Below, piece after piece: positions 27,034 to 38,283 of a DNA stretch of 64,000 nt. Position numbers and translations under genes: made by a program. The DNA comes from Poindextera sp963719975 (GTDB taxonomy: Bacteria; Pseudomonadota; Alphaproteobacteria; Caulobacterales; Caulobacteraceae), in NCBI GenBank assembly GCA_963719975.1, contig CAVRED010000007.1, forward strand, positions 62,001 to 126,000, in the 5' to 3' direction. The notes under the pieces were generated by a model that did no database searches, was not told where the DNA came from, and worked only from the letters and a program-made list of their open reading frames with translations. Position 1 is the stretch's first letter; each line of letters opens with the position of its first letter.

Positions 27034-28482
27034 ATGTTCTGGCGCGGGGTAGTCGGCTATCTGCCGATGAACATCGTGCAGGCCCTGGTGGGCCTGTTCT
27101 CCATCGTTGTCTTCACCCGTTGGCTCTCGCCGGCGGACTACGGCGTCTATGCGCTGACCTTCTCCGCGATGGCGCTCGTCCACACGACGGCCTTCAGTTG
27201 GATGGAAGCGGCGATGGCGCGTTTCTACGCGCCGGAGGCCGAGCGCGGCAGCCTGCCGCGCCACTTCGCCACCCTCTACCGCAGCTGGAGCGTGGCGGCC
27301 GCCCTCTTCGCCTTGGCGGGCGGCGCCGTGCTGCTGCTCTGGCCGGGCGCCGGGCCGGTGAAGATCGCCGTGGCGGCCGGCTTGGGCGCGACGCTCGCAC
27401 GCAGCCTCGGCAAGCTGAACCAGGAGCGGCGACGCGCCGCCGGCGACGTCCGCGGCGCCGCGTGGATGGATATCGCGCAGACCCTGGGCGGTTTCGTCAT
27501 CGGCGCAGGCCTGATCATCCTGGGGCTCAGGGGCGCCGCGCCGATCGCGGGTCTGGGCGCCGCGGCGGCCCTGGTGCTGGTCTTCGTGCTGCCGGGCGAG
27601 CTCAAGCGCGGGGCGGGCGGCGCGTTCGACCGTCGCAAAGCAGGCGCCTACGCCGCCTACGGTCTGCCTGTCTCGCTGTCGCTGATCCTGGCGCTGACCT
27701 TGGCGACCACCGATCGCTTCATGCTGGCCGGCTTCGTCAACGAGGCCGCCGTCGGGGTCTACCAGGCCGGCTACAGCCTCTCGAACCGCACCCTCGATGT
27801 GATGTTCATCTGGCTCGGCGCCGCCGGCAGCCCGGCGCTGATCGTGGCGTTCGAGCGCGGCGGCGCGGCCGGGCTGAACAAGGCGGCGCGGGAACAGGTG
27901 GCGTTCATGCTGGCCCTGACCCTGCCGGCGGCGCTCGGCCTGGCGATGATCGCCCGGCCGCTGGCTGCGGTAATGGTCGGGCCCGGACTTCGCGACGGCG
28001 CGGCGCTCGTGACCCCGTGGATCGCCGCCAGCGCGCTCTTCATGGGCCTCACCAACGCCTATGCGCAGCAAGCGTTCACCCTTGGCCGGCGCACCAGCCT
28101 GATGCTGCTTTCGATGAGCGTTCCGGCGACGATCAACATCGGGCTTTGCTTGTGGTTGATTCCGCGCTTCGGCGTGTTGGGGGCGGTCTGGGCGACGACC
28201 GCAAGCTATGGCGTCGGCCTCATCGCGGCGATGGCGCTCGGACGCTTCGCCGAGCCGATGCCAGTACCGCTCGCCGCCATCGCCAGGACGGCGGCGGCGA
28301 CCGCCTTCATGGGTCTGGCGGTCGCGAGCCTGCCGAGTCCAGGCGGCATTGCAGAACTGGCCCTGAAGGCTGTTGTCGGCGTGCTTGCCTACGCGGCGGC
28401 CGCCTACCTGCTCAACGTGGCCGAGCTCAGGTCGCGGACGCTCCATGTGCTGACCGTCCTCAAGGCGCGCACGGCGGCCTGA
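27034..28482 (+). CDS. Polysaccharide flippase/exporter (Wzx, MATE-like)
   Basis: About 482 residues from the internal ATG 27034 (MFWRGVVGYLPMNIVQ, a typical start for alphaproteobacterial members). Twelve to fourteen predicted helices in the polysaccharide biosynthesis fold: VFTRWLSPADYGVYAL near the N-terminus, DRFMLAGFVNEAAVGVYQAGYS in the middle, and RFGVLGAVWATTASYGV near the end. Moves undecaprenyl-linked glycan across the inner membrane. As sequenced it is the C-terminal half of one 839-codon ORF with the acyltransferase. Either a real fusion or a lost stop between two cotranscribed genes. Confidence 0.82.
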   Translation: MFWRGVVGYLPMNIVQALVGLFSIVVFTRWLSPADYGVYALTFSAMALVHTTAFSWMEAAMARFYAPEAERGSLPRHFATLYRSWSVAAALFALAGGAVLLLWPGAGPVKIAVAAGLGATLARSLGKLNQERRRAAGDVRGAAWMDIAQTLGGFVIGAGLIILGLRGAAPIAGLGAAAALVLVFVLPGELKRGAGGAFDRRKAGAYAAYGLPVSLSLILALTLATTDRFMLAGFVNEAAVGVYQAGYSLSNRTLDVMFIWLGAAGSPALIVAFERGGAAGLNKAAREQVAFMLALTLPAALGLAMIARPLAAVMVGPGLRDGAALVTPWIAASALFMGLTNAYAQQAFTLGRRTSLMLLSMSVPATINIGLCLWLIPRFGVLGAVWATTASYGVGLIAAMALGRFAEPMPVPLAAIARTAAATAFMGLAVASLPSPGGIAELALKAVVGVLAYAAAAYLLNVAELRSRTLHVLTVLKARTAA

Positions 28483-28733
28483 GCGCGCGAGCAATGCAGC
28501 GTCCGAAGGCGGCGGCAGGGCGCTGTAGGGGTGGAGAAACGTGATGGCGCAGCCATCGTCTTTGGGCGCCGCTGCGGCAAGCTTAGCCGGCTTCCCCTGG
28601 CTTCCGACTCCCGATATCGCCTTTGCGCGCACGATCCTTGCAGCCAGGCGGCGGGTTGTGCATTGGTAGGTTCAAAAGCGGCCCGCGTGGGGGCGCGGCG
28701 CCGAAAAAAGAACGTTGGCGATAGGGAGCTTTT
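28483..28733. other. Intergenic region upstream of pckG
   Basis: 251 bp with no convincing ORF. It holds a moderately AT-richer part around 28650-28720 and the GGGAG ribosome site for the GTG start of pckG at 28734. No recognisable promoter or riboswitch motif. Confidence 0.5.
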
Positions 28734-30610
<1,877 letters not shown>

Positions 30611-30617
30611 GGTTCGC

Positions 30618-32663
30618 TCAGGCCGCCTGCTCGTCGCCCTCGGCCGCGTTCTCGAAGACAGTCTCCAGCGCCTCGAACAGCCGCGCCGCCTCGACTGGCT
30701 TGGCGATATGGCCGTCCATGCCGGCCGCGAAATAATCGGCCAACTGGTGGGCCATGACGTTGGCCGTGAGCGCGATGATCGGGGTGCGCGCGCGGCCCTC
30801 GGCCGCTTCCGCCGCACGGATGGCTTTCGTGGCGCTCGGCCCGTCCATCTTGGGCATCTGCACGTCCATCAGGATGACGTCCCAGTCCTGGGCCTTCCAG
30901 GCTTCCACCGCCTCGGCGCCGTTCGCCACTACGACAGGCTCGATGCCGACCTGGTGCAGCAGCGTCTTGAGCACCAGCTGGTTGACGGTGTTGTCCTCCG
31001 CGGCCAACACCCGCAAGCTGAGCGCATGCGTCTCGGCCTCGGGCGCAGGTGCGGCCGGCAGCGACGGCGCGCGTGCGTCGCCGACGCGCTCCAGCGGCAG
31101 GCTGAGCGTAAAGATCGAGCCCACGCCGGGCGCGCTCTCGACCTGGATCAACCCGCCCATCATGAGCGCGAGCTCACGGCAGATGGCCAGGCCAAGGCCC
31201 GTGCCGCCAAAGCGGCGCGTGGTCGAGGCGTCCGCCTGCGCAAAGCGCCCGAACAACAACGGGAGGCGATCGGCCGGGATGCCGACGCCGGTGTCGGCGA
31301 CGGTGACCGTCAGCGTCTCGGAGCCCCAGCGAGCGGTCACCCTGATCTCGCCCTCGTCCGTGAACTTCAGCGCGTTGGAGACCAGGTTGTAGAGGATCTG
31401 CCGGATACGGGTGGGGTCGCCGCGGTAGAGCCCCTCCGCACCGCGGATGTCGAGCGAGAATTCCAGCCCTTTGGCGTTCGCCTGAGCCGTAAAGGCCTGG
31501 TGGGCGCCGCGGACGATCTCCTCCAGGTCGAAGTCGATCTCCTCCAGTTCGAGCTTGCCGGCCTCGATCTTCGCCAGGTCCAGGATGTCGTTCAGGATGG
31601 CTAGCAGCGCTTCGCCTGACGCGTGCACGACGCCGAGCCGGTCGCGCTGCACTGGCGTGAGGTCGTCCATCGCCATCGCCTGGGTCATGCCGAGCACGCC
31701 GTTCAGCGGCGTGCGGATCTCGTGGCTCATCGTCGCCAGGAAGAGGCTTTTGGCCCGATTGGCCGCTTCCGCATCGTCGCGCGCCTTGGCAAGCGCCAAC
31801 TCCGCCCGCTTCTCCCGGTCGATATTGCGGATAACGCCGACGACCCTGACGATCCGGCCGCGCTCGTCCTTGATCGCCTCCGAGGCCGTCTCGACCCAGT
31901 AGTGCGGGCCGTCTCGCCGCATCATCCGGTGGACCAGGCGGTACGGCGCGCCGGTGTTGACGTGCTCGTCCCACATCGCCTGAGCGCGTTCGACGTCGTT
32001 CGGATGAACGCCCTGCCAGATATCGCGCTCCATCGACTCGTAGGTGGAGTCGTGGCCGGAGGTGACTTCCGCGCCGTCGCTGGAGAGCTGGCGGTTGCGG
32101 TAGTCCATCTCCCAGACACTGATGTTGGCGATCTCTGTCGCCAGGCTCAGGCGGCGCTGCGAATTGGCCAGCGCTTCGACAGCGCGGCTGCGCTCCCACT
32201 CGTCGGCCACAAAGGCGGCGTGGTCGACCAGTCGCTCGGCCATGTCGGCGTCAAAGGCGCGGGACAGTGGGTCGAGAATGGCCAGCGCCCCGATCCGTCG
32301 GCCGTCGGGCATGGTGATTGGCGCGGCGGCATAGAAGGCGTTGTCCGACTCGCCCGCGGACAGCGGGTAGGCGTCGCTCCAGCACTGCTCGCCGAGATCC
32401 TCGATCCAAAGCACGTTGGCGGTCTGCATGGCGAGCTGCGCCAGCGAGGCGGCCCGGGACGTCGGCCCTGGCTCATCGAGGCCGACCGAAATGATCCGCA
32501 TGCCGCGCCGACCGGCGAGCGCGACCTGGGCTGTGGCGGCGCCGGCCATGCGCTGGGCGAGGCGAGCGATGCGTTCGTAGATGGTGCGGCCGGCCTTTGG
32601 ATCGATCGGAGCAGTCGCGCGCGACCGCCTTCCGGCGTCCGCCGGCGGCTCTTCGTCAGCCAT
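30618..32663 (-). CDS. Hybrid sensor histidine kinase/response regulator (GAF-PAS-HisKA-HATPase-REC)
   Basis: 681 residues, intact. GAF-like domain at about 20-160, PAS/PAC at about 170-295 (WEMDYRNRQL, VVGVIRNIDREK), then a coiled linker. The dimerisation domain holds the H-box SHEIRTPLNGVLGM (His about 314). Next come N-box NLVSNALKFT, G1 VADTGVGIP, F-box and G2 FGGTGLGLAICREL. The C-terminal receiver has EDN, phospho-acceptor Asp in ILMDVQMPKMDG (about 598) and Lys in AKPVEA. No transmembrane segment, so cytosolic sensing through GAF/PAS. No output regulator lies beside it; phosphotransfer to an Hpt protein elsewhere is likely. Confidence 0.93.
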   Translation of the reverse strand: MADEEPPADAGRRSRATAPIDPKAGRTIYERIARLAQRMAGAATAQVALAGRRGMRIISVGLDEPGPTSRAASLAQLAMQTANVLWIEDLGEQCWSDAYPLSAGESDNAFYAAAPITMPDGRRIGALAILDPLSRAFDADMAERLVDHAAFVADEWERSRAVEALANSQRRLSLATEIANISVWEMDYRNRQLSSDGAEVTSGHDSTYESMERDIWQGVHPNDVERAQAMWDEHVNTGAPYRLVHRMMRRDGPHYWVETASEAIKDERGRIVRVVGVIRNIDREKRAELALAKARDDAEAANRAKSLFLATMSHEIRTPLNGVLGMTQAMAMDDLTPVQRDRLGVVHASGEALLAILNDILDLAKIEAGKLELEEIDFDLEEIVRGAHQAFTAQANAKGLEFSLDIRGAEGLYRGDPTRIRQILYNLVSNALKFTDEGEIRVTARWGSETLTVTVADTGVGIPADRLPLLFGRFAQADASTTRRFGGTGLGLAICRELALMMGGLIQVESAPGVGSIFTLSLPLERVGDARAPSLPAAPAPEAETHALSLRVLAAEDNTVNQLVLKTLLHQVGIEPVVVANGAEAVEAWKAQDWDVILMDVQMPKMDGPSATKAIRAAEAAEGRARTPIIALTANVMAHQLADYFAAGMDGHIAKPVEAARLFEALETVFENAAEGDEQAA

Positions 32664-32742
32664 AACCGCTTGAAATCCCGATCACCCCTGAAATACGGAC
32701 AGGATGAACGCGCGCGCTTAAAATACCGTCTACGCACCCTGG

Positions 32743-33630
32743 TCAGGCGGAGAGGCGCTCGGCCGCGGTCAGGGTGTTCTGGAGCAGGCAGGCGACCGTC
32801 ATCGGTCCGACGCCCCGTGGCACCGGCGTGATCCAACCGGCGACCTGCAGGGCCTCGCGGAAGGCCACATCGCCGACGACGACCATCTTTCCTGCCGCGC
32901 GCGCCTTGGGCATGCGCGAGAGAATCCGGTGGATGCCGACGTCGATCACCGCGGCGCCCGGCTTGATCCAGTCGCCGCGGATCAGCTCCAGCTGGCCTAC
33001 GGCAGCGACCAGGATGTCCCCCTCGCGCGTGACCTCGGGCAGGTCGACGGTCTTCGAGTGGCAGATGGTCACGGTGCAGTCGGCGCGCAGCAGCAGCTGG
33101 GCGATCGGCTTTCCGACCAGGTTCGATCGGCCGACGACCACCGCGTGTTTGCCGCGCAACGAGCCCAGCGCATGCTCAAGCAGCATCAGGCAGCCGACCG
33201 GCGTGGCCGGGAATAGGCCCGGTCGGCCGGACGCGAGCCGGCCGATGTTGATGACGTTCAGCCCGTCGACGTCCTTGTCGGGGTCGACCGCCGCCTGGAT
33301 CGCCAACTCATCGATGTGCGGCGGGGCCGGAGACTGCACGATGATGCCGTGGATGGCCGGATCCGCGTTCAAGGCCTCGACCTCGGCGAGGAGCGCCTCC
33401 TGTGTGGTCTCCGTGGGCAAAAGGCGCGTCACGGAGTGCATGCCGGCGGCTCGGGACTGCTCGCCCTTGCTTTTGACGTAGATCTGGCTCGGCGGGTCCT
33501 CGCCGACCAAAATGACGGCGAGCCCTGGCGTCACGCCGCGCGTGCGCTTGAGCGCCGCGACGCCCTCGGCGACGCGGGCCACGACGCGCTCGGCGATCGG
33601 GGCGCCCTCGATCAATCGCGCTTCAGCCAT
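32743..33630 (-). CDS. folD: Bifunctional methylene-tetrahydrofolate dehydrogenase/cyclohydrolase
   Basis: 295 residues from ATG 33630 (a TTG 12 nt upstream is possible). YVKSKGEQ holds the catalytic lysine. DPDKDVDGLN is the folate-site motif, PATPVGCLMLLE and VVGRSNLVGKP the Rossmann fingerprint, and the end is TPVPRGVGPMTVACLLQNT. One deviation: the usual VQLPLP loop reads VQSPAP. It interconverts 5,10-methylene-, methenyl- and 10-formyl-THF with NADP+. Follows the histidine kinase gene on the same strand but 80 bp apart, with no functional link. Confidence 0.93.
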   Translation of the reverse strand: MAEARLIEGAPIAERVVARVAEGVAALKRTRGVTPGLAVILVGEDPPSQIYVKSKGEQSRAAGMHSVTRLLPTETTQEALLAEVEALNADPAIHGIIVQSPAPPHIDELAIQAAVDPDKDVDGLNVINIGRLASGRPGLFPATPVGCLMLLEHALGSLRGKHAVVVGRSNLVGKPIAQLLLRADCTVTICHSKTVDLPEVTREGDILVAAVGQLELIRGDWIKPGAAVIDVGIHRILSRMPKARAAGKMVVVGDVAFREALQVAGWITPVPRGVGPMTVACLLQNTLTAAERLSA

Positions 33631-33673
33631 TCGCGTCGCCAATGGCGCCGATTCAACGCCCGCCGCAAGGGTC

Positions 33674-34327
33674 CTAGTCGCGCGCCTTCAGGCCCTGTTG
33701 GCCCAGCCGCCACTTGAACTGTTCGAAGCGGTCCTGGCCGAAGAAGGGCTCGCCGCCGGAGGCGATCATCGGCACGCCGTAGTGGCCGGCTTCACGCTGG
33801 GCGATCTGGTTCTGTTCGACCACCTCGTGCAGGCGGAGCGCCTCGGCGTCGACCGCCGCGGCGAGCTCGGCGGCGTCCAACCCCGCCCGCTCGGCCGCCC
33901 GGTCCAGGTGGTCACCCTCGTGCCAATTGTCGACCGCGCCGCTCCAGATCACCTTGCTGACCTCGTCGAGGTACTCAAGGCCCCGTCCGCGCTCGGCGGC
34001 CGCGACGCCAAGGCGCGTCAGGCGATGGATGTAGGGCTGCTCCTTCGGATAGGTGCGCGTGGCTGGGTCCATGAAGACCGGATCGGGCCTCGGCCAGCGG
34101 ATCGGGATCCCGAGGAACTCGGCTTCGCGCCGGATGTCCATCTGCAGGTAGGAGTACCAGAGCACGTCTCGACCATCGAAGAACTCAGGCGTGCGTACCG
34201 CGAGCGGATAGACCGGCCGTATGGCCCCCTTGACGTCGAAGTCGCGCTCTAGCTCCACCAGCCGGTGGGTGATCAGGTAGGAGTAAGGGGAGCGGAAGGA
34301 CCAGAAGAGGTCGTAGGCGAGCGTCAT
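33674..34327 (-). CDS. 2-hydroxychromene-2-carboxylate isomerase/DsbA-like thioredoxin-fold protein
   Basis: 217 residues. Starts YDLFWSFRSPYSYL, the SPYSY signature in place of a CxxC, as in glutathione-dependent HCCA isomerases and kappa-class GSTs. The helical insertion domain (about 90-170) is followed by GHYGVPMIASGGEPFFGQDR, the cis-Pro loop and C-terminal fold. Naphthalene-type catabolic genes are absent, so the physiological substrate is probably a different aromatic or glutathione adduct. Divergent from the GST gene. Confidence 0.85.
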   Translation of the reverse strand: MTLAYDLFWSFRSPYSYLITHRLVELERDFDVKGAIRPVYPLAVRTPEFFDGRDVLWYSYLQMDIRREAEFLGIPIRWPRPDPVFMDPATRTYPKEQPYIHRLTRLGVAAAERGRGLEYLDEVSKVIWSGAVDNWHEGDHLDRAAERAGLDAAELAAAVDAEALRLHEVVEQNQIAQREAGHYGVPMIASGGEPFFGQDRFEQFKWRLGQQGLKARD

Positions 34328-34407
34328 GACAGCCCCTCAAGGCTTGGGCTTTTCCACCCGGCTTGCGCATAGTGAGGCGATCGCCGGAGCGCAAGGAACA
34401 GCAAGCC

Positions 34408-35448
34408 ATGAGCGAAAACGCGCCGATCTCGCTGATGGGAGCGCCAGGCTCGCCCTACACCCGCAAGATGCTGAGCGTCCTGCGCTATCGCCGCATCCCC
34501 TACCGGTTCCTTTCATCGAGCGACGCCATGAGGGCGGGCATGCCGACGCCCAAGGTCCAGCTCCTGCCGACCTTCTACTTCCCGGCCGCCGACGGAACAC
34601 CCGAAGCGGTGGTCGAACTCCTCGCCGATCATCCGCCGACTGGAGCGCGAGCACGCCGAGCGCAGCCTCATCCCGTCCGATCCGGGCCTCGCCTTCCTGA
34701 ACGACCTGATCGAGGACTATGCCGACGAGTGGCTGACCAAGGCGATGTTCCACTACCGTTGGACCTACGAGAGAGGACATCGCCAAGGCCTCGACGATCC
34801 TGCCGCTCTGGCGCGGCTACAGCATCACGGACGAGGCGCTGGCCGCGCGCGCGAGGATGGTTGGCGAGCGGCAGATCGGACGCCTCTTCGTCGTCGGCTC
34901 CAACCCGGAGACCGGGCCGGTGATCGAAGCGAGCTACAAGCGGTTCCTCGCCGCCTTCGAGGCGCACCTCAGCGGCTCTGCGTTCGTGCTGGGCGGACGG
35001 CCGTCGTCCTGCGACTTCGCGCTTTTCGGCCAGCTCACCCAGCTTGCGCTCTTCGACCCGACGCCCTCGGCGCTCACGCTCGCAACCGCGCCCAGGGTCT
35101 ATGCCTGGGTCGGTCTGATGGAGGACCTCTCGGGCTTTGAACCGCCGGACGAGGGCTGGGTGTCGATCGATGCGCTGCCCAAAACCCTGACCGCGCTGCT
35201 TGCCGAGATCGGGCGCGTCTATCCTCCGGTGATGCTTGCGAACGCCCGTGCCGTCGCCTCCGGCGCCCGCGAGGTGCAGCGCCGTGGTCGACGGCCGGCC
35301 CTGGCGCCAGCCCCCGTTCCCATACCAGGCCAAGTGCCTGCAGTGGTTGCGCGAGGGCTATGCGGCCCTGCCGCCCGCCAGCCGCCGAAAAGTCGATCCG
35401 GTCCTCGAGGCGAGCGGCTGCGCCGCCGTTGTGGCGCTGGTCGCCTAG
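34408..35448 (+). CDS. Glutathione S-transferase family protein, three frame breaks
   Basis: About 346 residues when breaks near 34625, 34772 and 35277 are joined. The thioredoxin-like N-terminal domain begins ISLMGAPGSPYTRKM and ends in a VQLLPTFYF segment (cis-Pro). The helical C-terminal domain holds DLIEDYADEWLTKAMFHYRW, SCDFALFGQLTQLALFDPTP (N-capping motif) and a final WLREGYAALP. Every restored junction gives a smooth protein, for example DIAKAST after YERD, and the breaks behave like single-base insertions. Longer than typical GSTs (about 210). It shares CTAG at the stop with the convergent GFA gene. Substrate unknown. Confidence 0.75.
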
Positions 35449-35852
35449 CTCTGCATCTCAACGCCTGGGATGTCGCCGATGTGGGTGACCCACTCGGCCC
35501 GCGAGCGCGTCCAGATCTGGCGCACCGGCTTGAAGTGCTCGCGCTGGCGCACCGTGCCGAAGCGCAGGCTGTAGGGCTTGGGGTCGCCGCCTGGCGCCGT
35601 CGCGTAGACGGGCGAACCACAACGCGGGCAGAAGGCGTGTTCGCGCTTGTTCCCGCTGTCGGCGGTCTTGACGTAGATCGTGGGCTCGCCCGAGACCAGG
35701 CGAAACGAGCCCGGCTCGGCCGCGATCGTCACGCGAAAGGGAGCGCCGGTCAGCGCCTGGCAGTCGGTGCAGTTGCACATGCCCGTTCGGGCCGGGTCCG
35801 CTTCGGCTTCGAAGCGGATGAAACCACAATGGCACCTGCCGTCGATCTTCAA
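35445..35852 (-). CDS. GFA/CENP-V family zinc protein
   Basis: 135 residues from TTG 35852, chosen because AGGAGG lies 8 nt upstream and the family begins with the GRCHCG motif. Zinc-binding cysteines: CHCG, CNCTDC and CPRCG. Central GSFRLVSGE and the late YSLRFGTVR fit the fold first described for glutathione-dependent formaldehyde-activating enzyme. Most members lack proven formaldehyde activity; some bind glutathione or hydrolyse glutathione adducts. The neighbouring genes (GST and DsbA-like isomerase) also suggest glutathione chemistry. Confidence 0.85.
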   Translation of the reverse strand: MKIDGRCHCGFIRFEAEADPARTGMCNCTDCQALTGAPFRVTIAAEPGSFRLVSGEPTIYVKTADSGNKREHAFCPRCGSPVYATAPGGDPKPYSLRFGTVRQREHFKPVRQIWTRSRAEWVTHIGDIPGVEMQS

Positions 35853-35863
35853 GGAAGCGCCTC

Positions 35864-38086
35864 CTACTGCCGCGCCATTTCGGCCCGACCGATCGCCTCG
35901 CCATCGAGCATCTGGTCGGCGTCCATGGTGACCGTCACGGTCTTGAGCTTTCCGGTGAAGGTGAACGGCGCGACGTAGTCCGCCACCGGACTGCCGCGGT
36001 CGCACCCGATGTCGAGGCCCGACCAGGAAATGAAATTGTTGAAGCCCATCGCGGTCTCGGCTGCCCCGGCCTCCGCGCCATCAATCAGCAACCGGAGGGC
36101 TCGTTTGTTCCCGTTCAGGACGGAGACGCCAAGCCGGCGACGCCCCGACGGTACGGTCCGACTGCTGACGACCGTGGCGTGCTTGCCGCCGACGTTCATG
36201 TCGTAGACCAGCCGGCCGTCGCGCACGAACAGCGAGTACCCGCAGGTGGCGTCGCCATGAGCGATCAGGACTCCCTCGTCACCTTCGGCCAGGGTCACCT
36301 CGGCCTCGATCAGGAACGCGCGCGAGCGGACGTCCGGCGCGACCTCGGTTGGCAGGTGGCCCATGCCGGCGTGGAAGACAAAACGCGTCCGTCGACCCTG
36401 GAACCGCGCAGCGTTCTCGGCGAAGCGCGGCGCGAAGCGATCGTCGAGCGGGAGGACCTTGCAGCGTTCGGCCTCGACCCACCACTCACTGACCAGCTCC
36501 GTCAGCTTCTCGGTGCGTCCGCCGGCAATGTCGTCCACCTCCGAAAAGTCCGTCTCCAGGTGATACAGTTCCCACACGTCCTCCTCGAACGCCGTGCCGG
36601 GGGGGTGGTAGGAAACCGCCTTCCAGCCGTCCTTCCAAAGCCCGCGGTGGCCAAACATCTCGAAGTACTGTGGACGCCCGCGCGGGGGGTCGGCATCGCC
36701 GAACGTGGCCGCGAACGAGACTCCTTCCAGCGGCTGCTGCGCCACGCCCGCGATCGTCTCGGGCGCCGCGGCGCCGATCACCTCGAGCAGCGTCGGCACG
36801 ACATCGCACGCGTGGCGGAAGCCGTGGCGCAGCGCCCCGCGCGCGGCGATTCCTCTTGGCCAGCAGGCGACCAGCGGATCGCGGATACCGCCGCCGTGGG
36901 TGTTCTGCTTGTAGCGTTTCAGCGGCGTGTTCGCCGCCATCGCCCAACCCCATGGGAAGTTGGAATGGGTGTCCGGCCCGCCGATGTCGTCGATGCGGGC
37001 GAGCTTCTCGGAGACTGGCTCAGGCACACCGTTGTAGGGGCCCATGGCGTTGACCATCCCGTTCGGTCCGCCCTCCTGGCTCGCGCCGTTGTCGCTCATC
37101 ACCATGATGAGCGTGTTCTCGCGCAGGCCTGCCTCGTCGAGGAATGCGACGAGCCGGGCGAGGTGCTGGTCGGCATGGTCGAGCATGGCGGCATAGGCCC
37201 CGGCCAGGCGGCGGAACAGCCGCTTCTCGTCCTCGCTATGCTCGGCCCACGGACGGACGAAGTCGTTGCGCGGCGGCAGGCGAGTGTCCTTCGGCACGAT
37301 GCCCAGCGCCTTCTGCCGCTCGAGCCGGCGCTCGCGTTCGACGTCCCAGCCGTCCTTGAGCACCTCGTCGTAGCGCAGGATGAGGTCGTGCGGCGCCTGG
37401 TGCGGCGCGTGGCAGGCGCCGAAGGCGAGCCAGGTCAGCCAGGGCGTGTCCGGAGCATCGGCCGTATGTTCGGCGATGAAGCGGATGGCCTGGTCGGTCA
37501 GGTCCTCGGTCAGGTGGTAGCCGCTCGCATGGCTGCCGGGCGCGGCGATCGCGGTGTTGTCGCGCACGAGCTCCGGCGCGTACTGGTCGGTCTCCGCGTC
37601 CATGAAGCCGTAGAAGCGGTCGAAGCCGCGTCCCAGCGGCCAGCCGTCGAACGGCCCGGTCGGTCCCGTCTCCGTCAGGGAGGTCACGTGCCACTTGCCG
37701 ACCATGTAGTTTCGGTAGCCGTTCGCCCGCAGGATCTCGGGCAGCGTGCCGGCGCTGTGGGCGATCTTGCCGCGATAGCCGGGGTAGCCGGAATCGAAGT
37801 TGGCCAGGCAACCGACCCCGACCGAGTGGTGGTTGCGCCCCGTGAGCAGCGCCGCCCGCGTGGTCGAGCACATGCCGGTCGTATGGAAGCCGGTGTAGCG
37901 CAGCCCCTCCGCGGCCAGTTGGTCGATGGTCGGCGTGAGGATCGGCGAGCCGTAGCAGCCGAAGTCAGAGAAGCCCACGTCGTCGAACAGCACGACCAGG
38001 ATATTTGGCGCGCCCTCCGGCCCGCGGACCTTCGGCGGCCACCAGGGCGTGGAATCCGAGACCGTCCTGCCGATCTTCGCTTCCAC
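35864..38086 (-). CDS. Sulfatase (arylsulfatase-like) with C-terminal beta domain
   Basis: About 740 residues from GTG 38086, with GAGGGG 8 nt upstream. Metal-binding FDDVGFSDFGCYGS near residue 35. The formylglycine site reads CSTTR in MCSTTRAALLTGRN, with Thr where the canonical motif has Pro or Ala. VGKWHVTSL, ACHAPHQAPH and MVMSDNGASQEGGP supply the remaining active-site residues. The 190-residue C-terminal part looks like a carbohydrate-binding-type beta domain. No signal peptide is visible from this start. The family hydrolyses sulfate (sometimes phosphate or phosphonate) esters. Ends 12 bp from the GFA gene start on the same strand. Confidence 0.87.
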   Translation of the reverse strand: MEAKIGRTVSDSTPWWPPKVRGPEGAPNILVVLFDDVGFSDFGCYGSPILTPTIDQLAAEGLRYTGFHTTGMCSTTRAALLTGRNHHSVGVGCLANFDSGYPGYRGKIAHSAGTLPEILRANGYRNYMVGKWHVTSLTETGPTGPFDGWPLGRGFDRFYGFMDAETDQYAPELVRDNTAIAAPGSHASGYHLTEDLTDQAIRFIAEHTADAPDTPWLTWLAFGACHAPHQAPHDLILRYDEVLKDGWDVERERRLERQKALGIVPKDTRLPPRNDFVRPWAEHSEDEKRLFRRLAGAYAAMLDHADQHLARLVAFLDEAGLRENTLIMVMSDNGASQEGGPNGMVNAMGPYNGVPEPVSEKLARIDDIGGPDTHSNFPWGWAMAANTPLKRYKQNTHGGGIRDPLVACWPRGIAARGALRHGFRHACDVVPTLLEVIGAAAPETIAGVAQQPLEGVSFAATFGDADPPRGRPQYFEMFGHRGLWKDGWKAVSYHPPGTAFEEDVWELYHLETDFSEVDDIAGGRTEKLTELVSEWWVEAERCKVLPLDDRFAPRFAENAARFQGRRTRFVFHAGMGHLPTEVAPDVRSRAFLIEAEVTLAEGDEGVLIAHGDATCGYSLFVRDGRLVYDMNVGGKHATVVSSRTVPSGRRRLGVSVLNGNKRALRLLIDGAEAGAAETAMGFNNFISWSGLDIGCDRGSPVADYVAPFTFTGKLKTVTVTMDADQMLDGEAIGRAEMARQ

Positions 38087-38283
38087 CCAACTCACCCCTC
38101 GCTCGCCGAGCGGCAAGCTAGTGCGCTGCGCGCTGCGGCGCAAAGGGGGCGGACGCCGAAGCCGTCTTCGCCGCAGGCGAAAGGGCGGCATGGCTTTTGC
38201 CTCGATGCGGCCAAATCGGGCGCCCGCGCTTCATCGCGAACCCAGGTCGACAGGCCGTTTCGGCGGCGTGTGGAGAACAGCAG

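Noticed and set aside
32743..33630. FolD loop VQSPAP instead of VQLPLP as evidence of a non-functional enzyme.
   Set aside because: The catalytic lysine, folate-site DKDVDGL and cofactor motifs are intact; loop variation alone is weak evidence.
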